Shown: positions 44,848-51,913 of the stretch, piece by piece
How positions within the stretch are numbered: the stretch's first letter is position 1
How the letters are laid out: each line of letters opens with the position of its first letter
Source of the DNA: Candidatus Acidiferrales bacterium
GTDB taxonomy: Bacteria > Bacteroidota > Ignavibacteria > Kryptoniales > JAKASW01
DNA length: 64,000 nucleotides
Assembly (NCBI GenBank): GCA_035515795.1
Contig: DATJAY010000023.1
Location: forward strand, 1 to 64,000
Direction: 5' to 3'
The notes under the pieces: model-generated
Database searches by the model: none
Seen by the model: the letters and a program-made list of their open reading frames with translations, nothing else
Told to the model about the DNA's origin: nothing
Program-made: the position numbers and the translations under genes

Positions 44848-46614
44848 TCAGACCGCGCATTCACCTTCCCCTGTCACTGCGGCAAAAGCCTGTTTCTCTC
44901 CGAGATCAACAAACAGTTCCGCGTTTCGATTATCCACCCTGAAATCCGAGAGATCTTTGATGTCGTCGCGGTACGAACGGACTCCGACACGTTCCGTGAA
45001 CTGCCAGAAATTTTCGTCGGTGCTACGCTGGGAGATGAATCTCTTAATGATGCGTGAGACAGCTTCGACAGCATATCGAGCCGGTACTCTTCCCAGCGTA
45101 GCACCGAACGTTTGTTTGCCGGAGTTCATGCCTCCGCCAACAGAAATTAAGTACGAAGGAATTTCTCCGCCTTCGACTTTTTTTGTTGCGCCGTGCAACC
45201 CGATTGCTGCAACATGATGTTGACCGCATGAGTTCGGGCAACCGCTTATCTTTACACGAAAACCTTCCAACACTTCGGCCCAATCGGCGTTACGATGAAA
45301 TAGCTGAGTCAATTCCTTCCCTAGGGCGCGTGAATGAGTTATGCCGAGGTTGCAGGTATCTGCTCCCGGGCATGAAGTCACGTTTGAAGAATCAAGTGCG
45401 CCCGCTTGATTCAAACCTAAAGTTTTCAATTCCCGGTAAAGCGAATTCAAATCTGAAGACCTGATCCATCGTAGAACTATGTCCTGTTGCGGCGTGGTAC
45501 GAATTTTTCCGTTCGAAAAGCGCTGCGAGATCTCGCTCATTACAAACAGCTGATCCACCGTCAGATCACCTATCGTCGGGTTGATGTAAACCACATTATA
45601 ACCCGTCTGTTTCTGGCTGGCAACATTAGTGTCAAGCCAGTGATTAAACTCGACATCACCGTTTGTCTTAAGGATAAAATTTTCGTCGACGGGTAAATAT
45701 CCTGTTTCATTCTCCTCTTTGGGTTCGGGATATGTTCTGCCGGATACCATAATCTTCTCTCTTTCTTCAAGCACCCGGCGCTTGAAATCCTCGAATCCCA
45801 ACTTCCAAAGCACGTACTTCATTCGTGCTTTGTTTCTATTTTTTCGATCGCCGAATGCATTGAAGATCGTGAGGACGGCTTCCGTGGTCGGAATCAGGAG
45901 TTCGATCGGCAGAAATTCTTCGAACAAATCCGCAACTCGCGGTTGACCACCAAGTCCGCCCCCTATATAGACCTTGAAGCCCTTTCTCGTCTTACCGTCT
46001 TCGTCCTGAAGCGCAGCTACATATCCTATATCTTGTATCCACGGAATGATACCGTCACTCTCATCGATGCTCCCGGAAAAGGAGATTTTGAATTTCCTCG
46101 GAAGGAGTTGATTTAAATTATTTCGCAGTAGATGCTTTGCGAGGAGATGTGCATATGAAGTTATATCGAAAAGCTCCGATTTCGCTACGCCGGCCAAAGG
46201 TGCACCTATGATATTCCTGACAGTATTACCACATGCTTCACGTGTAGTGAGTCCAACCTCAGATAATTTCTCCATGACGTCGGGAACGGTCTCCAGTTTA
46301 ACCCAGTGAAACTGTATGTCCTGTCGCGTGGTGATGTGAGCGATCCCGTCGGAAAACTCGCGCGCTATCTCGCCCAGCCTTTTCAACTGCAGGGATGTCA
46401 GGAGTCCGAACGGGATCCTGACGCGGACCATGTTGAAACCCTCCTGGTCCGGCCGCTGACCGTATATCCCGCGGTGCAACCTGAATTTTTTGAATTCATC
46501 CTCGGATATCTCATTTTTTTTCAGACGACTCAATTCATTTCTGAATAGGCGTATATCCTCCGCATACGCTACCTGATTGTCAATGCTATATATTGATTCC
46601 TCGGTTTGCGACAT
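44848..46614 (-). CDS. Ferredoxin-type sulfite (nitrite) reductase
   Basis: A 588-residue siroheme/4Fe-4S reductase from the ATG at 46614; an upstream in-frame Met at 46677 would start inside the terminator hairpin and is rejected. Duplicated ferredoxin-like half-domains (about 50-130 and 315-400) flank siroheme motifs; the cluster ligands are in CPGADTC (Cys 415, 421) and GCPNSCG (Cys 459, 463). Context (CysH, siroheme synthase, cysteine synthases) favours sulfite over nitrite. It is the first structural gene after the Cys-rich leader and terminator. Confidence 0.92.
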   Translation of the reverse strand: MSQTEESIYSIDNQVAYAEDIRLFRNELSRLKKNEISEDEFKKFRLHRGIYGQRPDQEGFNMVRVRIPFGLLTSLQLKRLGEIAREFSDGIAHITTRQDIQFHWVKLETVPDVMEKLSEVGLTTREACGNTVRNIIGAPLAGVAKSELFDITSYAHLLAKHLLRNNLNQLLPRKFKISFSGSIDESDGIIPWIQDIGYVAALQDEDGKTRKGFKVYIGGGLGGQPRVADLFEEFLPIELLIPTTEAVLTIFNAFGDRKNRNKARMKYVLWKLGFEDFKRRVLEEREKIMVSGRTYPEPKEENETGYLPVDENFILKTNGDVEFNHWLDTNVASQKQTGYNVVYINPTIGDLTVDQLFVMSEISQRFSNGKIRTTPQQDIVLRWIRSSDLNSLYRELKTLGLNQAGALDSSNVTSCPGADTCNLGITHSRALGKELTQLFHRNADWAEVLEGFRVKISGCPNSCGQHHVAAIGLHGATKKVEGGEIPSYLISVGGGMNSGKQTFGATLGRVPARYAVEAVSRIIKRFISQRSTDENFWQFTERVGVRSYRDDIKDLSDFRVDNRNAELFVDLGEKQAFAAVTGEGECAV

Positions 46615-46643
46615 TATGTTCTCTTTCTCTCTGTATATAAAAA

Positions 46644-46674
46644 AAGCCCTTCGCTCGTTTTCAACGAAGGGCTT
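46644..46674 (-). terminator. Leader terminator (stems 3:4 of the cysteine attenuator)
   Basis: Perfect 10-bp arms AAGCCCTTCG/CGAAGGGCTT with an 11-base loop, followed by seven U (46639-46645), 30 bp upstream of the sulfite reductase start. Its 5' arm can pair instead with the end of the leader ORF. Confidence 0.9.
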
Positions 46675-46731
46675 CAAAAGTCAAATTGAGGTTAAATCAA
46701 CTCATGGGCCTACACCTTCGCGAAAACAACG
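46657..46731 (-). promoter_or_regulatory. Antiterminator of the cysteine attenuator (stems 2:3)
   Basis: On the coding strand CGAAGG (46720-46715) can pair with CCTTCG (46670-46665) in the 5' arm of the terminator, extended by GTTTT (46727-46723) with AAAAC (46661-46657) across a small internal loop. This is mutually exclusive with the terminator. The 5' half lies within the last codons of the leader peptide, so ribosome position decides which fold forms. Confidence 0.75.
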
Positions 46732-46815
46732 CGATCCCATCATACAGGTACAACAACAACATGCACACGCTGCACAGCGATTGTTTAACGTTGTCGAAGG
46801 TGTCTTACTATTCAT
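46702..46815 (-). CDS. Cysteine-rich leader peptide (37 aa) of the sulfur-assimilation operon
   Basis: ATG at 46815 to TGA at 46702-46704. The peptide has 8 Cys in 37 residues, in the stretch R-C-A-A-C-A-C-C-C-C-T-C and one more Cys later; every Cys codon is TGT, and four are consecutive. Ribosomes short of Cys-tRNA would stall in this cluster. The Cys codons lie in the loop between segment 1 (46789-46800) and segment 2 (46715-46731). A strong promoter is just upstream, which places the ATG close to the RNA 5' end, so it may be translated as a nearly leaderless message. It is a regulatory ORF; the peptide itself need have no function. Confidence 0.85.
   Translation of the reverse strand: MNSKTPSTTLNNRCAACACCCCTCMMGSRCFREGVGP
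46715..46800 (-). promoter_or_regulatory. Protector stem (1:2) of the cysteine attenuator
   Basis: Segment 1, CCTTCGACAACG (46800-46789), can pair with CGTTGT and CGAAGG of segment 2 (46731-46715) to give 12 base pairs with one 5-base bulge. When translation does not start, or the ribosome has left the RNA, this pairing would occupy segment 2 and let the terminator form. Confidence 0.7.
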
Positions 46816-46824
46816 CTCATTAAT

Positions 46825-46853
46825 AAGATACAAATACATAACTCTTTTGTCAA
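46825..46853 (-). promoter_or_regulatory. Promoter of the cysteine operon
   Basis: TTGACA (46848-46853), a 17-base spacer and TATCTT (46825-46830), followed by the Cys-rich leader. The metB promoter at 48411-48439 has the identical -35, -10 and spacing, and both have TTTG immediately before the -10. Confidence 0.8.
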
Positions 46854-46897
46854 GTTTAAACATTAAAATTTTTAAAAACCTCAAATTATTTCAGCGA

Positions 46898-48088
46898 TTA
46901 GCATCGCACTGCAATTTTGTGCTTGCCGGGTTGAACAAACACTTTTTCTTCGAAAGTCAGTGCGTGATCGAGATCCTCAATCAGGTCGTTTACGTCTTCG
47001 ATACCAATGGAAAGTCGAATCACTCGTTCATTTATACCGGCACTCTCACGCAATTCGGGATTCATCGAGGCGTGACTCATGGTTGCAGGGTGTTCTATAA
47101 GAGATTCGACACCGCCCAACGATTCCGCTAGAGCGAAAATCTTTGTCGACCGCAGCACGCGATTCACTTCTTCCCTCGTCCCATCGACTTCAAACGAAAT
47201 GATTGCTCCAAACCCGTATTGCTGCCGCCCGGCAAGTTCATGCTGCGGATGAGTCTTGAGTCCCGGATAAAAAACTTTACGAACATTTGAATGCTTGGAA
47301 AGAAATTCGGCAACGGCACGGGCGTTTCGTTCGTGCTCTTTCATACGGGGCGCCAGCGTCTTTATCCCGCGCAGGACGAGCCAACTATCGAAGGGAGACG
47401 CACCTTGCCCAAGTGCATTTGCCAGAAATTGCAGCCTCTCTGCTTGTTCCCTGCTCTTTACCACCACCGCACCGCCTACCACATCGCTATGCCCATTAAG
47501 ATATTTTGTCGTCGAGTGAACTATAATGTCGGCGCCAAGCTCAAACGGTCTTTGATTGAACGGAGAAAGAAATGTGTTATCCACAATTGAAATCGCACCA
47601 TGTTGATGAGCAATCTGCGACAGCGCCTTGATATCGACGATATTAAGGAGAGGATTACTCGGCGTTTCTATCCAGAAAGCTTTTGTATTCGGTTTGATCG
47701 AAGCCTGAACCGCTGAAAGACTGTTCATATTGACATAAGAGATTTCTAACCCGAATTGTTCACGATAGGTGCGCAGAAGACGCTCTGTACCACCATAACA
47801 ATCGTGGGTACAAATAATGTGATCCCCCGATTTGAAAAAATGTAGCGTAAGTGCAACTGCCGCCATACCTGTAGCAACGGCGGCTGCGCTTGCACCTCCT
47901 TCGAGGGCAGAAATATTTTCTTCTAACGCACGTCGTGTTGGGTTTCCGCTTCGCGTGTAGTCAAATCCCTTGGTCTGGCCGACATCTTCGAAACGGAATG
48001 TTGAAGTTTGATAAATCGGTGTGATAACGCTGTTGAATGCGGAATCTTTATCGACTCCGGTGTGGATTGTGTTAGTCTGAAAACGCAT
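46898..48088 (-). CDS. metB: Cystathionine gamma-synthase/lyase-type PLP enzyme
   Basis: A 396-residue Cys/Met-metabolism PLP enzyme: FDYTRSGNPTRRALE, PSNPLLNIVDI, and the Schiff-base Lys in VHSTTKYLNGHSDVVGG (Lys 195). Because it sits behind a SAM-I riboswitch it is most likely a methionine-biosynthetic cystathionine gamma-synthase or O-acyl-homoserine sulfhydrylase, rather than a catabolic lyase; sequence alone does not settle this. It lies upstream of the cysteine operon, in the same direction, with its own promoter. Ribosome site AGGAG. Confidence 0.88.
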   Translation of the reverse strand: MRFQTNTIHTGVDKDSAFNSVITPIYQTSTFRFEDVGQTKGFDYTRSGNPTRRALEENISALEGGASAAAVATGMAAVALTLHFFKSGDHIICTHDCYGGTERLLRTYREQFGLEISYVNMNSLSAVQASIKPNTKAFWIETPSNPLLNIVDIKALSQIAHQHGAISIVDNTFLSPFNQRPFELGADIIVHSTTKYLNGHSDVVGGAVVVKSREQAERLQFLANALGQGASPFDSWLVLRGIKTLAPRMKEHERNARAVAEFLSKHSNVRKVFYPGLKTHPQHELAGRQQYGFGAIISFEVDGTREEVNRVLRSTKIFALAESLGGVESLIEHPATMSHASMNPELRESAGINERVIRLSIGIEDVNDLIEDLDHALTFEEKVFVQPGKHKIAVRC

Positions 48089-48105
48089 ACATTAACTCCT
48101 TTCGT

Positions 48106-48128
48106 GACCACTACGATCAATCGTGGTC
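48106..48128 (-). repeat. Hairpin upstream of the metB ribosome site
   Basis: An imperfect stem (GACCAC/GTGGTC plus inner pairs) 18 bp upstream of the metB start, next to AGGAG. It may influence translation; no function shown. Confidence 0.35.
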
Positions 48129-48181
48129 TTTTATTGTGCATCACTTGTGCCGATCAAAATCACTTCCTGTTATGTTCGGCG

Positions 48182-48202
48182 TCCCGAACATCCTGTTCGG
48201 GA
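48182..48202. repeat. Perfect 9-bp hairpin with GGA loop
   Basis: TCCCGAACA/TGTTCGGGA with a 3-base loop that reads GGA on the coding strand, between the riboswitch terminator and metB. The same loop occurs in the 13-bp hairpin before cysH. Confidence 0.6.
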
Positions 48203-48204
48203 AA

Positions 48205-48238
48205 ACGAAAAAACCTCTTCCGATGATCAGAAGAGGTA
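48205..48238 (-). terminator. Expression-platform terminator of the SAM-I riboswitch
   Basis: ACCTCTTCTGATCATCGGAAGAGGT-type hairpin (7-8 bp arms CCTCTTC/GAAGAGG) followed by U6 on the coding strand, 20 bases after the aptamer and about 120 bp before metB. With SAM bound this should stop transcription. Confidence 0.85.
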
Positions 48239-48257
48239 ACGGGTAATGTACACATCT

Positions 48258-48382
48258 TCCTCTCATCTTCCCCGTCGGCTCATATTCGGCGGGCAGGAAT
48301 TAGCACCTGCGTTTGAAGATTCAAACCGGTTGCTACGGCGTCACCGGGCCTGTTCCCTCGACCGTTCTTGATAAGATAGAGG
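48258..48382 (-). ncRNA. SAM-I (S-box) riboswitch upstream of metB
   Basis: On the minus strand the aptamer core is recognisable: CTTATCAAGAACGGTCGAGGG at the 5' side (in two parts), then CAGGCCCGGTGACGCC, GCAACCGG, GGTGCTAATTCCTGC and the closing GATGAGAGG. P1 pairs TCTTATC with GATGAGA. S-adenosylmethionine binding would favour the downstream terminator and reduce metB transcription. Its presence makes methionine supply the likely role of metB. Confidence 0.93.
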
Positions 48383-48410
48383 CTTAATAAAGAACTTGTT
48401 TTACTTAGAC

Positions 48411-48439
48411 AAGATACAAATTGATCGGAAACTTGTCAA
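48411..48439 (-). promoter_or_regulatory. Promoter of the SAM-riboswitch/metB transcript
   Basis: TTGACA (48434-48439), N17, TATCTT (48411-48416), the same core as the cysteine-operon promoter 1.6 kb away. Confidence 0.8.
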
Positions 48440-48464
48440 GTATTTGATTACAAAAATATTATCT

Positions 48465-48487
48465 CCTCAATTCAATCCGAATTGAGG
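48465..48487 (-). terminator. Stem-loop overlapping the pdxB stop codon
   Basis: Eight-base perfect arms (CCTCAATT/AATTGAGG) around a 7-base loop, followed by an A/T-rich stretch with ATTTTTG. It likely ends the uxuB-pdxB transcript before the metB promoter. Confidence 0.5.
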
Positions 48488-49638
48488 ACGGCATTTATTC
48501 CAAACCCGAATGAAGACAAAATTTCCTTAAGTTCACCGTCTTTTGTTCCGTCGATCTTCACTTTGAAATTTGAAAACTCATGGCGGAAGTGGTAACCGCT
48601 TCGAAGCCGTTTGAAGAAAGCTCCGCGTTCGGCAGGATCAACGGAATTAATGTTCCTCAACGCTTTGTCGTCCTTCTCAATATCGTAACAATGACTCATG
48701 GCATGAGCAAGAATATCTTCAGCACTCGAACCAGAGTTGTCTGTTTCTATGATTGGACGCTCAGGCGGAGAAACTAGATAAGAAAAATCTCCCGGCTTTG
48801 GTAAACTGAAGTGCGCGCAAAATGCTTCGAGAACCATTCTCGTGGCATTTATCTTTCCATCGATGGAATAGCCTGCTACGTGCGGAGTCCCGATCGCACA
48901 CATCGAAAGTAGTTCAACGTCAATCTTCGGCTCGTTTTCCCAGACATCCAAAACCGCGTCGCCGACAACTCCATTTGCAATCGCACTTTTCAGGGCACTA
49001 TTGTCGACGACACCTCCTCTCGATGAGTTGATAAGGAGGCTTCCTCTCTTCATGAGCATTAATCTCTTCTCATCGAACAGGTGATAAGTGGGGTCAGAAC
49101 CGCCGCGTGTAAATGGAACGTGTATCGTTATGAAGTCAGACACCATCAGATCATCGAGTGAAATGAACTCAGGATTGCGCGTTGCCCTTTGAAACGGAGG
49201 ATCGTTCTGCAGGACATGCATCCCTAACTTCTTCCCGATGCGGACGATCTTGCTCCCGATATTTCCAACACCGACAACTCCCAGAGTTTTTCCTTTCAGA
49301 AGAAAATGTTTTCTCCTGGCTAGTGCAAACAACGCAGCAAAAACATACTGCACAACCGCATTCGAATTGCTTCCCGGCGCACTCGCGAAAACAATATTTT
49401 TACTCCTCAAGAATTCGACGTCGACGTGATCCGTGCCAATTGTTGCAGTGCCGACAAACTGCACTTTGCTTCCAGAGAGCAGCTTCTCATCGACCTTCGT
49501 CTCAGACCTCACGACAACGGCGTCTGCATCGTGAACTGCAGCGCTGTCAATTGCCTTGCTTTCAAGTTTAACGAGAGTGCCTAAAGGGCCGAAAGTTTTA
49601 TCAACAAAAGGGATAGCAGAGTCTACGACTATATTCAT
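48472..49638 (-). CDS. pdxB: 4-phosphoerythronate dehydrogenase
   Basis: A 388-residue D-2-hydroxyacid dehydrogenase with the PdxB-specific C-terminal extension (about 290-388). N-terminal FVGTATIGTDHVDVEFL, APGSNSNAVVQYVFA, the NAD site LGVVGVGNIGSKIVRIGKKLG, the NDPPF segment and HVPFTRGGSDPTYHLFD are characteristic. It oxidises 4-phosphoerythronate in the pyridoxal-phosphate pathway. It starts 20 bp after the SDR gene, with which it seems co-transcribed although the pathways are unrelated. PLP supply would serve the many PLP enzymes of the sulfur operon, but that link is speculative. Confidence 0.93.
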   Translation of the reverse strand: MNIVVDSAIPFVDKTFGPLGTLVKLESKAIDSAAVHDADAVVVRSETKVDEKLLSGSKVQFVGTATIGTDHVDVEFLRSKNIVFASAPGSNSNAVVQYVFAALFALARRKHFLLKGKTLGVVGVGNIGSKIVRIGKKLGMHVLQNDPPFQRATRNPEFISLDDLMVSDFITIHVPFTRGGSDPTYHLFDEKRLMLMKRGSLLINSSRGGVVDNSALKSAIANGVVGDAVLDVWENEPKIDVELLSMCAIGTPHVAGYSIDGKINATRMVLEAFCAHFSLPKPGDFSYLVSPPERPIIETDNSGSSAEDILAHAMSHCYDIEKDDKALRNINSVDPAERGAFFKRLRSGYHFRHEFSNFKVKIDGTKDGELKEILSSFGFGINAVLNSD

Positions 49639-49657
49639 GAAAGTAATTCCCGGATCT

Positions 49658-50446
49658 TCAAATAGTCATCGCGGTGAAGCCGCCGTCAACCGGTATGATC
49701 GTACCCGTAACAAAAGACGAGGCGTTGTTTGAAGCGAGCCAGATTATCGCGCCGCTCAATTCATCAGCCTCGCCGTACCTTGCCATCGGGGTATGGTTAA
49801 AAATAGACTTTCGGCGCTCTTCCGTCAGGATTTTCCTGTTTTGTTCGGCGGGAAAGAACCCCGGCATGACCGCATTGACGCGGATTCCATACGGGGCCCA
49901 CTCCCTTGCCAGAAAGCGGGTCATGTTGTTCACACCGGCCTTCGATATTCCATATGTGAAAACTTTTGAAAGCGGTATCTCAGAAGACGCGGATGAAAAG
50001 TTTATTATGCTTCCCTTTACTTTATTGTCGATCATGTGCTTCCCGAAGACTTGGGAAGCAAAGAATATACCTTTTAGGTTTACTTTTAGAATTCGCTCCC
50101 ACTCATCTTCCTGAATATCGAGAACAGGTGTCGGAGAATTAACCCCCGGGGCGTTGACCAGGATATCGACCGTGTACCACTTTGATGCAATCTCGTTCTT
50201 TGCTGATTCAAGTTCTTTTTTGACACAAGCATCGGCGTGTACCATCATGGCTTCCCCGCCTTGCTTCTGAATTTTTTTTACCCGATCCTCTGCAGCATCC
50301 TTGCCGTGGTTATATACTATGACAACCTTCGACCCGGCTTTTGCAATCGCCTCCGCAACGCTCCCGCCAAGGACGCCGCTTCCGCCTACCACAACGGAAA
50401 CTTTACCGTCTAATCTAAAAAGATCTTCCAAATAGGAATTAGCCAT
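49658..50446 (-). CDS. SDR-family D-fructuronate reductase-like (D-mannonate oxidoreductase)
   Basis: A 262-residue short-chain dehydrogenase: cofactor site VVVGGSGVLGGSVAEAIA, catalytic SSASSEIPL...YGISK (Ser, Tyr, Lys), and a C-terminal PVDGGFTAMTI. The segment MPGFFPAEQNRKILTEER is characteristic of the YjmF-type D-mannonate oxidoreductases. It would reduce fructuronate to mannonate and so link UxaC to KDG. Mannonate dehydratase is missing from the window. Ribosome site GGAG. Other SDR substrates are possible. Confidence 0.78.
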   Translation of the reverse strand: MANSYLEDLFRLDGKVSVVVGGSGVLGGSVAEAIAKAGSKVVIVYNHGKDAAEDRVKKIQKQGGEAMMVHADACVKKELESAKNEIASKWYTVDILVNAPGVNSPTPVLDIQEDEWERILKVNLKGIFFASQVFGKHMIDNKVKGSIINFSSASSEIPLSKVFTYGISKAGVNNMTRFLAREWAPYGIRVNAVMPGFFPAEQNRKILTEERRKSIFNHTPMARYGEADELSGAIIWLASNNASSFVTGTIIPVDGGFTAMTI

Positions 50447-50539
50447 TATTCAGCTCCAATCAATAGGTTAAAACTTTCCCGACTCACTCACATGAATTTA
50501 ACATTCGGAAAGCAATTTATGTAAGGCAATTGGAACAAA

Positions 50540-51820
50540 TTATTGCCGAGGCACGATAGGTAATGGAACGGCAATCTCGTATAAAAACATACTCAATACG
50601 GGGACATACTCGAATAAAAGAACCGCCAGGTAATCCTTCCACACACCCGTCAGTTGGTATGTAACTAGAGTGAATGAAGTCAGACTTATCAGGCTTACAA
50701 AGGCAATTCCGCTCCACCTCGGATGCAGCGGCAGCAGGATTGCCAACCAGCTTAGGTACCACGGATGAACGACCGGTGAAAATATCATCAAGAGAAAGAC
50801 CGACAGATAGATTTTTGTGAGAAGCTCTTTTCGGCTTAAGACAATAGGAGCATAAAGGACGAGAAGCAATAACGCACAAACGGCTCTTGTCCTCTGGTTA
50901 TCATTTAAAAAAGAATTCAATAAATCAAATACAACTCCGTTGAAAGTCCAATTCTCGGTAAATGTAATCAAAGCCTGAAATGGCGAACCGGAAAAAAGGA
51001 AAGGGAGATAAAGTAGAACGCAGACAGCGATGGGCACTGTGACAACTTTTAGACGATTGAGCATGCCTCTCTCCGAGAAGACGAATATCGGGATTACAAT
51101 CAGCGCTAACGGTTTGATGCAAATGGATAGACCGATAAGAAAGTAGCTTAGAAGTTTTTTGTCTGTGATATAAAAAAGAATTCCAAACACAAGCAATGGG
51201 AGACCGAATCCGTCCATATGTCCGTCGACAAAGAACTGAAATAACGGCAGCGGGCAGAGTGCATACAACAAAATGTTCTTCCGGCTAAGATTGAGTTTCC
51301 GGACAATCATAAATATCCCGAACAGCGTCATGATATCGAAGACAAACAAGAGGAGCTTTATTCCAAGAAAATTTTCCCCGCTGATCCTATACGCCAGATA
51401 AAACAGAATTTCGGCAAGGGGAGGATAGATTGTCTTCATATCGGCAAAGTTCACACGCGCCGGAAGAATCTGAGAATGAAGTCCGGTCAAGGCCGGATCT
51501 GAAGGAGAATATCTGTATGGGTTTATTCCGTTTGCAATGACTTTCCCATCCCACAAATACCTATAAAAGTCATCAGAGCCGATTGGATGGATCGGTATCA
51601 GCACCAATCTCAAGACCAGCCCCGTTATTATCAAAACAAGAAAACGCCCTGCAGGTGATGCATATTTCAAAATAGTTTTACAAAACAAAATGTAAAGAAG
51701 AGAAATAAGAATGTATACAAAAGAGTAGCTAACAATCGGGGACAAAAGAGTTGTAGAGAGAGATGAAAAAACTAGGAAAACATAGGATAGGAATAAACGT
51801 ATCGGGAGAAATGTTTCCAT
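50540..51820 (-). CDS. GT-C-fold membrane glycosyltransferase (polyprenol-phosphomannose type)
   Basis: A 426-residue polytopic protein with about 11 hydrophobic segments. The first periplasmic loop GSDDFYRYLWDGKVIANGINPYRYSP (about 79-105, by parts) with an acidic pair, followed by TIYPPLAEILF, and the later PVVHPWYLSWLAILLPLHPRW are typical of polyprenol-phosphate-sugar-dependent mannosyltransferases. It would transfer a sugar from a lipid carrier to a glycan at the outer face of the inner membrane. The acceptor is unknown. It stands between the SDR gene and the thioredoxin-fold protein. Confidence 0.75.
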   Translation of the reverse strand: METFLPIRLFLSYVFLVFSSLSTTLLSPIVSYSFVYILISLLYILFCKTILKYASPAGRFLVLIITGLVLRLVLIPIHPIGSDDFYRYLWDGKVIANGINPYRYSPSDPALTGLHSQILPARVNFADMKTIYPPLAEILFYLAYRISGENFLGIKLLLFVFDIMTLFGIFMIVRKLNLSRKNILLYALCPLPLFQFFVDGHMDGFGLPLLVFGILFYITDKKLLSYFLIGLSICIKPLALIVIPIFVFSERGMLNRLKVVTVPIAVCVLLYLPFLFSGSPFQALITFTENWTFNGVVFDLLNSFLNDNQRTRAVCALLLLVLYAPIVLSRKELLTKIYLSVFLLMIFSPVVHPWYLSWLAILLPLHPRWSGIAFVSLISLTSFTLVTYQLTGVWKDYLAVLLFEYVPVLSMFLYEIAVPLPIVPRQ

Positions 51821-51913
51821 TCATCGGTCTCTAATGGTGCAAGTTAGCCAATGCCGTGTAATGTCACAAATAGAAAATCACAGCGACGGCAAAGGATTTA
51901 AATTGATGACCGG

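Noticed and set aside
46615-46677. Longer N-terminus for the sulfite reductase
   Set aside because: It starts inside the terminator hairpin; the ATG at 46614 begins the conserved protein and follows an AGAG-rich ribosome site.
46702-46884. A longer 60-residue version of the Cys-rich leader starting upstream
   Set aside because: It would begin upstream of the promoter hexamers at 46825-46853, so the extra N-terminal part would not be on the transcript.
51234-51820. GT-C protein as an O-antigen polymerase or ligase
   Set aside because: The YRYLWDGKV...GINPYRYSP loop and the PVVHPWYLSW motif fit polyprenol-phosphomannose transferases better than Wzy or WaaL.
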